Below, piece by piece: positions 34,630 through 42,925 of a stretch of 64,000 nt of DNA. Numbering within the stretch: the first letter of the stretch is position 1; each line of letters begins with the position of its first letter. Position numbers and translations under genes: made by a program. A model generated the notes under the pieces. That model had not been told where the DNA came from. It saw nothing but the letters and a program-made list of their open reading frames with translations, and searched no databases. The stretch is from Fusobacterium gastrosuis. Lineage in GTDB: Bacteria; Fusobacteriota; Fusobacteriia; Fusobacteriales; Fusobacteriaceae. The stretch spans positions 248,001-312,000 of the forward strand of contig NZ_LT607734.1 in NCBI RefSeq assembly GCF_900095285.1, given 5' to 3'.

Positions 34630-37600
34630 TTAAAATCTATATTGTAATCCTGTTGAAAACATAGAATCAGCTTTTTTACCATCTTCTATTCTAAAATCTA
34701 TATTCCCATAGATTCCAAAATCTTGATTTATTTCTCTAAATAAACCTAAGCCAATCCATGTTGTATTTTTTGCCTGTCCTATACCGTTAAATTTTAACTT
34801 AGTTTTACTTCCTGTAAAGTTCCCTTCATAAGATAAATCTCTCTTTCCAATATTTATTGAGTGAGCTATATATGCTTGAATTTTATTTTTATCAAAACTT
34901 TTTTCATATCTAAGACCAGCAGTTATATTTGTTGCCCAATAATTTTTTGAATCTGCTTGAATTCCCCAAGCAGCATCTGATTCAGAGAATTTTCCTCTTT
35001 TTAAGTAATCATTAGAATACGCCACATATGGAGTTATATTTTTTATTTTCTTTCCTAACTCCATATAAAATGATGTCATAAAATCCTTATGATTTATTTT
35101 TCCTTGAACTATGTTTCCATTTGCATCTATAAGTTCTCTTTGGACTTTTGTTGATATATGAGATAATCCTATTCTTCCAGCCGTATAAAAATTATCTCTT
35201 AAATCTTTTCTTCCATATAAAGAAAATCCAACCATATCACTATCAGCATTCCCTGCATAACGATTATATTCAGCTTTTGCATTGGAATAAGCTAAAGCCA
35301 ATCCTAAGTGTGTGTCTTTATTTATTTTTTTATCCACTCCAAATTGCCCACCTATAACTTTTGTATCAGCTGTTGCATAACCATCTTTTTTTAGTTTTCC
35401 ATGACTTCCTATCCCAGATACCCATACTTGAGAATCCCTATCACTGTTATTTAAATTATCTAAACCGGCTATTCTATTTGATAGATCTCTATTAATATTT
35501 TGTGCTTGAGCTAAAGTTAAAGCTTGTGAAGATGCATAAATTTCTCCTGACATCTTCTCACTACTTTTTAAAAATTCATCTTTCGACATGTTTTGAATTG
35601 TTTTTGCCATAACAAGTTCTTCTTCACTTAAAATCGCAGAACTTATTTTATTATCTACATTGTTTAAAACTTTGTCTACATTTTCTGCTACATCTTTTGA
35701 ACTTCCATTCTCGTTTATATAATCGCTTGCATCTTTTCTTGCTATGCTAACAGTAAGATTGCCATCTTTTATTTCTGATTTTATCTCTTTCATTCCATTT
35801 GTACTTACTTTACCAACATTAACTATTTCATTAGCTTCTATTAAAGTTTCATTCAATCCAGCCTTTGGAATGTATTCATTGGCTTTAACTTTCAGTTCAC
35901 TTTTAGCATCCATATTTACTTTTCCTAAAACTGCCACTTTAGAATTAAAATCAATTTCTGTCACAGAACCTTCATATGCATTGTAATCTCCGCCTATTAT
36001 TGCAGTCCCTTCTGCTTTTTTATTTAAGACAGTTGATACATTCGTTACTACTTCCACTTTTCCATAATTATCTACATTTTTAGAAATAATTTTATCAGGG
36101 CTTATTTCTATTTCATCAATAACAGCAAAAGCATTACTTTGGTAACCTATAAGCGATCTACTATGTAATGTTAATTTTCCATCTTTTTCTACTTCTATAT
36201 TCCCTGCGTGAATTTTGTGTACTTCAAGATTTCCCTCTTTTATTGTACTTCCTTTTCTATATGAATTATTTCCAGTTAGATGTAAAGTCCCTTTTCCTAA
36301 TTTCTTTAAGCCTCCATCTCCATAGATACCATTTTCAAAATATACAACTTGATTTTCTGGAATATTTGCTTCAAAAACATTGTTCAAATCTGAAGAATCT
36401 CTGTATGTTCTTAATGTGTTTATAAATGCTCCTGGTCCTTTTAATGCTCTTTCGGTATTTAGCATTCCCCATCCATATTTTGTTCCATAAACTGAATCTA
36501 TCGGATTTGATATAATATTTCTTTTATTTTCTTCAGTTTTTAATATTTCCATTTTATCTGTTGTCGTAAACAATGTTTGTCTAACTTGATTAGCAGTCAT
36601 CCAAGGAAATTTTTCGGCAACTAAAGCTGCTGCTCTTGTCACTTTTGGTGCTGCATATGACGAACCTACTCTGTATTCAATCACTCCAGCTCTATTTGAT
36701 TTTCCAACAGATTTAACATCGGCAGAAATCGACCACCATGCTGCATCTCCAGCCCAAGCTAAACGATTTCCTCCTGCTCTTTCTATATTTAAAGTTCCAT
36801 CTCTTTCTGCATCAACCCCGACAACACTTATCCATGATCTTTCTAAATCACTATAAAAATAAGGTAGCCCAGCTTGTAAAGAGGCATCACTCATGAAAGA
36901 ATTTTCCTCACCTTTATTCCCAGCAGCCCATACAAAAAGTCCGTCTTTTGTTGCAGCTTTTTTATAAAAATCTAAAATTTTCTTACCTTCTTCATAGGCT
37001 TCATCAATATTATTATATCCTGGTGCTAAAGTTGCTATTTTTTTTCTTTCTTCCATTCCTTTAAACTCTTCAACAGTTTTTCCTGTTCCCCATGACTGGT
37101 TGAATATCTTTACTTTTTGATTTCCAAATTTCTCAAAAGCTTTTTCATACAGAGCTGCACTCGGTTTTACTTCTCCTGTATCTCCAGCTTTCCCTATACT
37201 TCCAGCTATAACCTTCAATTTATCTTGATTTTTTATAACTTCTAAAACAAGCTCTCCATGATCTCTTTTATTTACTCCTTGATTTCTTGGATCTCTTTCT
37301 AAAATTTCCAAATCATTAAATTTATTTTCTAATCTGACTTTATCTTTTACGAATTCACTATCCATCAAAGCAACCTTTTGTGTCGAACCATTTAACTGTC
37401 TTTCATCACTCGGTATAGCCTCTTTTGAATCTTTTCTTGCATTTAGAAGCTCTTGCTTTAATTTTTCAACTCCAAGTTCATTTTTTATTTTCTCATAATC
37501 TATTTTTTCTAGAATTTTCTCTTCATTCCTTATTTCTTTCTCTGCTTCTTCTTGTTCATTATTTTTTAAGTTATTTTCAGAACTATCTTTAATTTCAAAA

Positions 37601-37911
37601 GTATTTTTAACATCTTTTATTTTTTCTTCTATTTCTTCTTTTTTATCTTTTATGTTTTCTTTTTTTTCTTCTATTTTATTTTCTAGACTTTCTTTTTTAT
37701 CATCTATTTCTTTTTTTATCTCTTCTTTTACATCTTTTTTTACATTATTTATTTTGTTATTAAGAGAATTTTTTATTTCTTTCTCTATATTTGTTGGTTT
37801 TATTGGTAGATTTGAACTGCTTCCACCGCCGCCACCTCCACCGCCACAATTTGCTAGTAAAATTGAAAGTATCACTGTCGCTCCCAATTTATAATTCTTT
37901 TTTTCTCTCAT
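34630..37911 (-). CDS. Fusolisin-like autotransporter serine protease (subtilisin family)
   Basis: This is a surface protease of 1093 residues. The signal peptide ends in a lipobox (LANC, Cys ~ 22) followed by eight glycines, and residues ~40-150 are a Lys/Glu-rich coiled coil. The subtilase domain has the catalytic Asp in VALMDSEF (~180), His in KRDHGELV (~217) and Ser in GSSYAAPKV (~417). A beta-helical passenger follows (FENGIYGDGGLKKLGKGTLHLTG region). The last ~270 residues form the autotransporter barrel, ending in GLQYRF with C-terminal Phe. It matches the domain plan of Fusobacterium fusolisin, which cleaves host proteins. A lipobox on an autotransporter is unusual. Confidence 0.9.
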   Translation of the reverse strand: MREKKNYKLGATVILSILLANCGGGGGGGGSSSNLPIKPTNIEKEIKNSLNNKINNVKKDVKEEIKKEIDDKKESLENKIEEKKENIKDKKEEIEEKIKDVKNTFEIKDSSENNLKNNEQEEAEKEIRNEEKILEKIDYEKIKNELGVEKLKQELLNARKDSKEAIPSDERQLNGSTQKVALMDSEFVKDKVRLENKFNDLEILERDPRNQGVNKRDHGELVLEVIKNQDKLKVIAGSIGKAGDTGEVKPSAALYEKAFEKFGNQKVKIFNQSWGTGKTVEEFKGMEERKKIATLAPGYNNIDEAYEEGKKILDFYKKAATKDGLFVWAAGNKGEENSFMSDASLQAGLPYFYSDLERSWISVVGVDAERDGTLNIERAGGNRLAWAGDAAWWSISADVKSVGKSNRAGVIEYRVGSSYAAPKVTRAAALVAEKFPWMTANQVRQTLFTTTDKMEILKTEENKRNIISNPIDSVYGTKYGWGMLNTERALKGPGAFINTLRTYRDSSDLNNVFEANIPENQVVYFENGIYGDGGLKKLGKGTLHLTGNNSYRKGSTIKEGNLEVHKIHAGNIEVEKDGKLTLHSRSLIGYQSNAFAVIDEIEISPDKIISKNVDNYGKVEVVTNVSTVLNKKAEGTAIIGGDYNAYEGSVTEIDFNSKVAVLGKVNMDAKSELKVKANEYIPKAGLNETLIEANEIVNVGKVSTNGMKEIKSEIKDGNLTVSIARKDASDYINENGSSKDVAENVDKVLNNVDNKISSAILSEEELVMAKTIQNMSKDEFLKSSEKMSGEIYASSQALTLAQAQNINRDLSNRIAGLDNLNNSDRDSQVWVSGIGSHGKLKKDGYATADTKVIGGQFGVDKKINKDTHLGLALAYSNAKAEYNRYAGNADSDMVGFSLYGRKDLRDNFYTAGRIGLSHISTKVQRELIDANGNIVQGKINHKDFMTSFYMELGKKIKNITPYVAYSNDYLKRGKFSESDAAWGIQADSKNYWATNITAGLRYEKSFDKNKIQAYIAHSINIGKRDLSYEGNFTGSKTKLKFNGIGQAKNTTWIGLGLFREINQDFGIYGNIDFRIEDGKKADSMFSTGLQYRF

Positions 37912-38022
37912 GAATTCCCCCTTTTTTTAAAAAACAACCGTTATTTTAACATAAATTATGAAATTTGCAAAACTTTTTATTTTTTATATTTAAAAGTGAT
38001 ATACTTTTTATAGAAAAATAAA

Positions 38023-38057
38023 AAAATTCTAGTAATACTTTTTATTACCAGAATTTT
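38023..38057 (-). terminator. Terminator after rpmF
   Basis: AAAATTCTAGTAATA (38023-38037) pairs with TATTACCAGAATTTT (38043-38057) with one mismatch. A T tract follows on the minus strand. Confidence 0.7.
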
Positions 38058-38086
38058 ATTTATTTTTATTTTATTTATTCAGAAAA

Positions 38087-38269
38087 CTATTCTGCAGCTG
38101 CAACCAAAACTTGATTACCTTTATAATCTCCACACTCTAAACAAACTCTATGTTGTCTTTTAGGTGCTCCACATTTTTCACAAGTTGTCAATCCAATTGC
38201 TGTCAATGCATGGTGAGATCTTCTCATATTCTTTTTAGCTTTTGAAGTCTTTTTCTTAGGTACTGCCAT
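38087..38269 (-). CDS. rpmF: Ribosomal protein L32
   Basis: The 60-residue protein starts with the L32 signature [20 protein letters not shown] and has a zinc-binding CxxC...CxxC ribbon (CEKCGAP and CLECG). This is the zinc-containing C+ form. The start follows GGAGGG. Elsewhere it is often followed by plsX/fab genes; here it stands next to ychF. Confidence 0.97.
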   Translation of the reverse strand: MAVPKKKTSKAKKNMRRSHHALTAIGLTTCEKCGAPKRQHRVCLECGDYKGNQVLVAAAE

Positions 38270-38369
38270 TTTTCCCCCTCCTTCGTCATTTCTTTATCTA
38301 TACCTTGTAATTTTACTAAATTTTTCCATTTATGTCAAGTAAGTTTTTTTGACACAGATTTTTTTACTT

Positions 38370-39467
38370 CTAAACATTAAATAAAAATTCCATTAAATCT
38401 CCGTCTTGAACAATATAATCTTTTCCTTCTAATCTCAAAACACCGGCTTCTTGGGCACCTTTCCATCCTGAATTTTTTATAAATTGTTCGTAGGCTACAA
38501 CTTTCGCTCTAATGAATCCTTTTTCAAAATCTGAATGAATTTCTCCTGCTGCTTTAGGTGCTGTATCTCCTATTTTTATAGTCCAAGCTCTAACTTCTTT
38601 TACTCCTGCAGTGAAATAAGTTTGTAATCCTAATAACTTAAATCCTGCTCTTATAAGTCTATTAAGACCTGCCTCTTTTACTCCTAATGCTTCCAAAAAT
38701 TCTTTTTTACTCTCTTCATCATCCATTTCTTGTAATTCTGCTTCAACTTTTGCTGAAACTATAACTACTTCTGAATCTATACTTTCTGCATATTTTTTTA
38801 CTTCTTCCACATACTTATTACCGCTTGCTAAATCATCTTCTGCTACATTGGCAGCAAATATCATTGGCTTTAAAGTTAATAATTGATAATTTTTTAAGAC
38901 TTGTTTTTCTTCTTCACTTAAATTTAAAGTTTTTAAAAGCTTAAATTCTTCTAAATGTTTTTTAGCTTTTGGTAAAACAGCCATAAGTTCTACTGATTCT
39001 TTTATTTTATTTCTCGCCAACTTTTCATGTTTTTCAATAGCTTTGTCTACTGTTTCTATATCAGCAAATATAAGCTCCGTGTTTATTACATCTATATCTC
39101 TTAAAGGATTTACTCCCCCATCAACATGAACAACATTTTCATCATCAAAACATCTTACAACTTGACAAATTGCCGATGTAGCTCTTATATTTGATAAAAA
39201 TTTATTTCCTAATCCTTCACCCTTAGATGCTCCTTTTACAAGTCCTGCTATATCAACGAACTCAACTGTAGCTGGAACAATTCTTTCCGGATTTATAATT
39301 TTTGCTAAGGCTTCTAATCTTTCATCAGGAACTGTTACCATTCCTACATTTGGTTCTATTGTACAAAAAGGGTAGTTAGCGGCTTCTGCTGCTCCTGCCT
39401 TTGTTATTGCATTAAAAAGTGTCGATTTCCCTACATTTGGTAAACCAACTATTCCTATACCTATCAT
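38370..39467 (-). CDS. ychF: YchF, redox-regulated ATPase of the Obg family
   Basis: The 365-residue protein has a P-loop [15 protein letters not shown], the switch segment [21 protein letters not shown], the ATP-specifying NVAEDD (in place of NKxD) and the C-terminal TGS domain with [34 protein letters not shown] stretches. YchF binds ribosomes and modulates the stress response. It is the standard length and stands alone. Confidence 0.95.
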   Translation of the reverse strand: MIGIGIVGLPNVGKSTLFNAITKAGAAEAANYPFCTIEPNVGMVTVPDERLEALAKIINPERIVPATVEFVDIAGLVKGASKGEGLGNKFLSNIRATSAICQVVRCFDDENVVHVDGGVNPLRDIDVINTELIFADIETVDKAIEKHEKLARNKIKESVELMAVLPKAKKHLEEFKLLKTLNLSEEEKQVLKNYQLLTLKPMIFAANVAEDDLASGNKYVEEVKKYAESIDSEVVIVSAKVEAELQEMDDEESKKEFLEALGVKEAGLNRLIRAGFKLLGLQTYFTAGVKEVRAWTIKIGDTAPKAAGEIHSDFEKGFIRAKVVAYEQFIKNSGWKGAQEAGVLRLEGKDYIVQDGDLMEFLFNV

Positions 39468-39812
39468 CTATTTTCCTCCTAAATTTTAGCTAATAGCTTA
39501 TAAATTATAAAGTTTTCAATATAAAAAGTCAAGTTTTATTGAATTTGTATTTTTAAATTTTTCTTGTAAAAGCAAAAATAAAATTATAATAGTGTAGCTA
39601 AAATCACAAATTACCACTTTAAATGGTACTTTGTTCTATACCTATGTAAGTAAAGGCTTTAACACTATAATTTTGTCTTTCTATAGTTCTTCTTCTTTAA
39701 ATTCGCATATTTTTCCTAATATTGCTTGTTTTCTATATTCAGGTGCAAATGATATACGGTATTTGCAATTCCACACTTGTGCCAAGTATTGGATACATAA
39801 TTTTTAAAATTC
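39468..39812. other. Gene-poor stretch with IS200-type relic
   Basis: This 345-base gap holds a truncated IS200-like transposase piece (39686-39790) and a small hairpin, TACCA (39612-39616) with TGGTA (39624-39628), like a subterminal hairpin of IS200/IS605 elements. Otherwise it is AT-rich with no reading frame. Confidence 0.5.
39686..39790 (-). pseudogene. Fragment of IS200/IS605-family transposase TnpA
   Basis: On the minus strand a frame interrupted on both sides reads YLAQVWNCKYRISFAPEYRK followed by QAILGKICEFKEEE. This closely resembles the N-terminal part of IS200 TnpA proteins (WNCKYHIVFAPKYRR pattern). About 35 residues remain; the catalytic HUH and Tyr are missing. It ends at the stop region of the downstream neighbour. 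It is a decayed insertion and marks the edge of the accessory island. Confidence 0.6.
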
Positions 39813-41060
39813 CTACAATGAATATAGACCCTGTATATTCCAAGGTATAATAACCCATTCTCCATTATCTCTCCAAGGTACAGCAACTTCAGATTTTTCT
39901 TTATCTCCCTGATAAACACACCCAAAAACTAATTCTGATTCTTTTACTTTTTCATTTTCTTTCCATCTTACTTTTATCACTACTTTTGATAAAGCACAGG
40001 CTCTTTCTTCAATCTCTATTAATTCAAAAGAAATTAGTTTCTTATTTTCAAAAAATTCCCTACATTCTCTCGCTCTTCTTCCTTCAGATAAAGATACAGA
40101 AAACATTCGTTTTAAATACTTTGAAAGCTCTCTATAATTTCCACTCCTCCAAGCATTTATCATATTCATGACAACTACTATATACGGATATTCTATATAT
40201 TCTTCTACATTTCCACAAATAGGAATATCTTTCCCAACACATACGATTCTTTTTTCCCATGCTTCTATTTCATCCTGAATTTTTTTATTATATTTTATGT
40301 GTTTTATTGACTCCCATATTGGTGGAGAATTTATAGATTTATGGTATTCTTCTTTTCTTTGTTCTTCACTATTTTTCATCTTCATCCAGTCTGAAACTGC
40401 AAACATTAAAGATAACACTTTGCAAGAAACATATTCATTTGCATAATTTAAATCACGACCATGGAGAATTCCATTCCTGTATGGCATTTTTATAATCTCA
40501 AAATTGGTTTTTTTTCGATTTTTATTAAATATCTTTTTGAGTTTTTCTAATCCATCACTACACCCAACAAGACAATCCCATGCCTCAATATTAATCCCTT
40601 CTGCAAAAAAGCCTTTACTCTTTGTAAAATCATTTACAGCACCATCAATTATTATTAGACCTAAAGGAACACTTGAATAATACATTTCATCAAAATGATT
40701 TTTGAAAAATGCTTGCAATAAGTTGTATCTATCTGAAAATTCTTTTGAATTATTCTTTATCCAATGTGTAATTTCCTTAACATCAGATTTATAGTAATCT
40801 ATTAGAATTCTTTCTGCACTCTCTAATCCATTTTTTTCAAATTCAACATTACATTTTTTTATTAAGTCCATACTCATACTATCATATGCACACCAGCCAG
40901 AATCAGAGAATCTACTATTAAATTTATCTATTTGAATCAACATTTCATCTAATTGTTTTTCAATTTCCTTTAGTTCCTTCTTTTGATTAAATATAGATAA
41001 TAATTTCATTGACTTGATATCAGACTTTAACTTATTCATGGAAACAAGATTTTTATCCAA
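39813..41060 (-). CDS. Hypothetical protein with HEPN-like RN-x3-HG motif
   Basis: The 415-residue protein is not recognised as a named family. Residues ~193-205 read YRNGILHGRDLNY, matching the R-x4-H catalytic pattern of HEPN ribonucleases (R N G I L H), set in helical surroundings. The C-terminal ~120 residues look like an NTF2-like or beta-rich domain (RWKENEKVKESELVFG). It starts at TTG, nine bases after GGAGG. It sits in the defence-like island next to a TenpIN toxin system and IS200 scraps, so a defence or toxin role is plausible but unproven. Confidence 0.6.
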   Translation of the reverse strand: MDKNLVSMNKLKSDIKSMKLLSIFNQKKELKEIEKQLDEMLIQIDKFNSRFSDSGWCAYDSMSMDLIKKCNVEFEKNGLESAERILIDYYKSDVKEITHWIKNNSKEFSDRYNLLQAFFKNHFDEMYYSSVPLGLIIIDGAVNDFTKSKGFFAEGINIEAWDCLVGCSDGLEKLKKIFNKNRKKTNFEIIKMPYRNGILHGRDLNYANEYVSCKVLSLMFAVSDWMKMKNSEEQRKEEYHKSINSPPIWESIKHIKYNKKIQDEIEAWEKRIVCVGKDIPICGNVEEYIEYPYIVVVMNMINAWRSGNYRELSKYLKRMFSVSLSEGRRARECREFFENKKLISFELIEIEERACALSKVVIKVRWKENEKVKESELVFGCVYQGDKEKSEVAVPWRDNGEWVIIPWNIQGLYSL

Positions 41061-41080
41061 ACTTTATTACCTCCGATATT

Positions 41081-41583
41081 TCATTTATAACTTATTTTAA
41101 CTTCAACAACCAAATTTTTCAAGAGGTCATTGATAAGATCTGTATAAATTACTTCTACTATGCTTATAATTCTTCGCTCTATATTTTGGAAAACGCTCCG
41201 CAATGATAAATTCTCTGATGGTCAGTATTCCAGTTGATAATAATGTACTTATCATGAAAGTTTACACCGAATTTTTGGAATTTCATCTTTCTAAACGGAT
41301 ACTCCTTACAAAAATCCCGATATTCAAGGGTATGAATTCCTTTGCTGATGTTATCGCTGAATATTATGACTTCTATCAATGAAGTAACATCTTTTAATAA
41401 GACCAAAGTTTTCACTTCGATGTAATTATCTACCATATAAATACTCTTTTTCGCTAAGATGTAAATGTCCTTATAAATAAGATTGACTTCGATGGACTGT
41501 CCGTTCAAAAATAAAAATCCGTATTCAATCTGTGGATTACTGAGATCAAGTATCAAATCAGATAGTTCTGATTTATGCACCAC
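41081..41583 (-). pseudogene. C-terminal remnant of an ORF6N-type phage regulator, frameshifted
   Basis: The frame starts at 41583 with no ribosome site and matches the C-terminal domain of ORF6N proteins (SELSDLILDLSNPQIEYGF, then HDKYIIINWNTDHQRIYHCG). It stops early after FSKI. In the neighbouring frame the expected tail continues as RRIISIVEVIYTDLINDLL to a stop near 41081. One extra A in the TTTTCCAAAAT run (41180s) would join them. The DNA-binding N-terminus is missing. It is dead or truncated. The origin is likely phage or mobile DNA. Confidence 0.65.
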
Positions 41584-41603
41584 TTGTATATTTTTTACAA
41601 TAA

Positions 41604-41635
41604 AAAAAGTCGTGATATTTTCACAACTTTTTAAT
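41604..41635 (-). terminator. Terminator after tenpN
   Basis: AAAAAGTCGTGA pairs with TCACAACTTTTT with one mismatch, followed by a T run on the minus strand. It overlaps the toxin stop codon. Confidence 0.65.
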
Positions 41636-42056
41636 TTTTAATATTTAATTCTTTATGGAAATATTTTAAACTAGAATATTCATAAAGTAATTTATTCCTT
41701 TTATCTTTTTGATTTCTTACTGCTTTCTTATATATTTTTAAGAATCTTTCTAATTTAGATTTGATTAAAGTAGTTTTGCTAGTAAGAATTTTAAATTCTT
41801 CATCATCTATATATGCTATTTTTTTTGAAATGTAATCTTCTCTAGTTATAACAACAGCTTTTGTAAAATCCAATCCTTTATTTTCAATTGTTATTATTGA
41901 ATATTTATGTTGTACATTATGTCTAATTGGAATTGCAAATGTTAAATTATTCAATTCTACTAAGACAATAGTATATGGTCTATCGACTTTTTTCAAAATT
42001 TCTGGGCATTCTTTATAATTTTCATAAAACTCTTTTGTAAGTAAATGAAATTCCAT
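41631..42056 (-). CDS. tenpN: TenpN-family type III toxin (endoribonuclease)
   Basis: The 141-residue protein fits the TenpN family of type III toxin-antitoxin systems: FYENYKECPEIL-like start, then LTFAIPIRHNVQHKY and GLDFTKAVVI blocks that are hallmarks of the ToxN/AbiQ/TenpN fold. Such toxins cut RNA and process their own RNA antitoxin, which inhibits them. The gene is preceded by two 49-nt direct repeats, a promoter and an internal terminator, the expected locus layout. The start ATG follows AAAGGTAG. Family recognition is from memory of motifs, not from a database search. Confidence 0.8.
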   Translation of the reverse strand: MEFHLLTKEFYENYKECPEILKKVDRPYTIVLVELNNLTFAIPIRHNVQHKYSIITIENKGLDFTKAVVITREDYISKKIAYIDDEEFKILTSKTTLIKSKLERFLKIYKKAVRNQKDKRNKLLYEYSSLKYFHKELNIKN

Positions 42057-42079
42057 TTTTCTACCTTTATTTCTATAAG

Positions 42080-42215
42080 AAAAAATCCTCTCTATCTAGA
42101 GGATCTGATTCTGTGTATTTCTTTTGATTATACTGTTCGCTACACTACGAACATATCATCAAATGCCTGTGTATTTCTTTTGATTATACTGTTCGCTACA
42201 CTACGAACATATCAT
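42080..42215 (-). ncRNA. tenpI: TenpI RNA antitoxin: two direct repeats and attenuating terminator
   Basis: On the minus strand the transcript would start at ~42215. It holds two identical 49-nt segments (42215-42167 and 42159-42111) with a 56-base period, each with the hairpin TGTTCG-TAGTGTAG-CGAACA. A hairpin ATCCTCT/AGAGGAT (42104-42085) and a T run then end it just before tenpN. In type III systems the terminator lets most transcripts stop after the antitoxin and a minority run into the toxin gene. Two repeats is fewer than in many systems. Confidence 0.75.
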
Positions 42216-42222
42216 TAATTAT

Positions 42223-42251
42223 TTTATAACATATTTTGAGTTTTCTGTCAA
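42223..42251 (-). promoter_or_regulatory. Promoter of the TenpIN locus
   Basis: On the minus strand TTGACA (42251-42246) and TATAAA (42228-42223) are 17 bases apart, placing the start site at the first base of repeat 1. Confidence 0.75.
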
Positions 42252-42254
42252 TCC

Positions 42255-42284
42255 AAAAAAGCTGTGAAAATTTCACAGCTTTAG
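42255..42284 (-). terminator. Terminator after the DUF2442 gene
   Basis: AAAGCTGTGAAA (42258-42269) and TTTCACAGCTTT (42271-42282) form a 12-bp perfect stem with a T run after it on the minus strand. It lies immediately upstream of the TenpIN promoter. Confidence 0.75.
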
Positions 42285-42291
42285 CATTTTA

Positions 42292-42534
42292 TTAAATAGA
42301 AATTCCATTTTTATAAACTTCATATTCACTTAAATCTAAATCATCACTCCAAGATATTCCGCATCCACCAATATCAACTTTAACATTTTTAAAAAAATTA
42401 TAATCTTTTAATTCCAAAAATATAGAGTTTTTTAAATTGGGTGTAAAATCATACTTTTTTATTTCTCCATTATCAAAGTATATTTTTAAGAAGTATTCTT
42501 CTAAGACTTCAACTTTTGTTATTTTAGGATACAT
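42292..42534 (-). CDS. DUF2442 family protein (partner of DUF4160)
   Basis: The ~80-residue DUF2442 protein has the signature ITKVEVLEEYFLKIYFDNGE and a Trp/Asp-rich end (WSDDLDLS). DUF2442 and DUF4160 genes are commonly adjacent and behave like a toxin-antitoxin-type pair, though the role is not settled. I choose the ATG at 42534, eight bases after GGAGG. An ATG five codons earlier overlaps that site. It lies 18 bases after the DUF4160 frame. Confidence 0.75.
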   Translation of the reverse strand: MYPKITKVEVLEEYFLKIYFDNGEIKKYDFTPNLKNSIFLELKDYNFFKNVKVDIGGCGISWSDDLDLSEYEVYKNGISI

Positions 42535-42552
42535 TATTAATTCCTCCATTTT

Positions 42553-42796
42553 TTACTTTAATTCAGGCAATTTCTTAAATTCTTTACTTTTCCACATTTT
42601 TAATAATTCTTGCTGATATTCCTTTGCCCATTCCTGAGTCAATTTTATAGCTCTAACTGGTAAATCACCTTCAATTAAAGTTAAAGTTTCTATATCTATT
42701 ATTCCATTATATTCACCATATATAACATGAAAATGAGAAGGCAAATGATCATTAAAGTACATTTTTAATTCCATAAAATCTCGCTATTACTGGCAT
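42553..42796 (-). pseudogene. DUF4160 gene with a single-base frameshift near its start
   Basis: The family normally begins with a MPTISRFYGI-like segment. Here MPVIARFYGIK is encoded from the ATG at 42796, after an AAAGAGATGAAATAG leader. The rest (MYFNDHLPSHFHV... to the stop at 42553) is in the neighbouring frame. The join is an A5 run. With four As the two parts fuse to MPVIARFYGIKMYFNDHLP. Either the gene is broken, a weak internal ATG (42774) is used, or the run varies. The body of the protein is intact. Confidence 0.7.
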
Positions 42797-42858
42797 CTAT
42801 TTCATCTCTTTTTATTATAAATTACTCTTTTACCTTACCCCTGTCAATCACAAAAAAG

Positions 42859-42889
42859 TAAAAAAGCCGTGGGCGTCCCCACGACTTTC
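42859..42889 (-). terminator. Terminator after the FomA-type porin gene
   Basis: AAAAAGCCGTGGG and CCCCACGACTTT form a strong GC-rich hairpin with a T run on the minus strand. Confidence 0.85.
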
Positions 42890-42925
42890 TATTATTATTT
42901 AATTTTAACCTATGCTAAGCTAGAA

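Noticed and set aside
39716..39925. 69-residue minus-strand frame overlapping the HEPN-like gene
   Set aside because: It overlaps a better-supported gene in another frame and its end reads in a different frame from the IS200-like fragment.
42111..42215. Two 49-nt repeats at 42.1 kb as a CRISPR array
   Set aside because: Only two copies with a 7-base gap, a promoter and a terminator; the toxin gene context fits a type III antitoxin.
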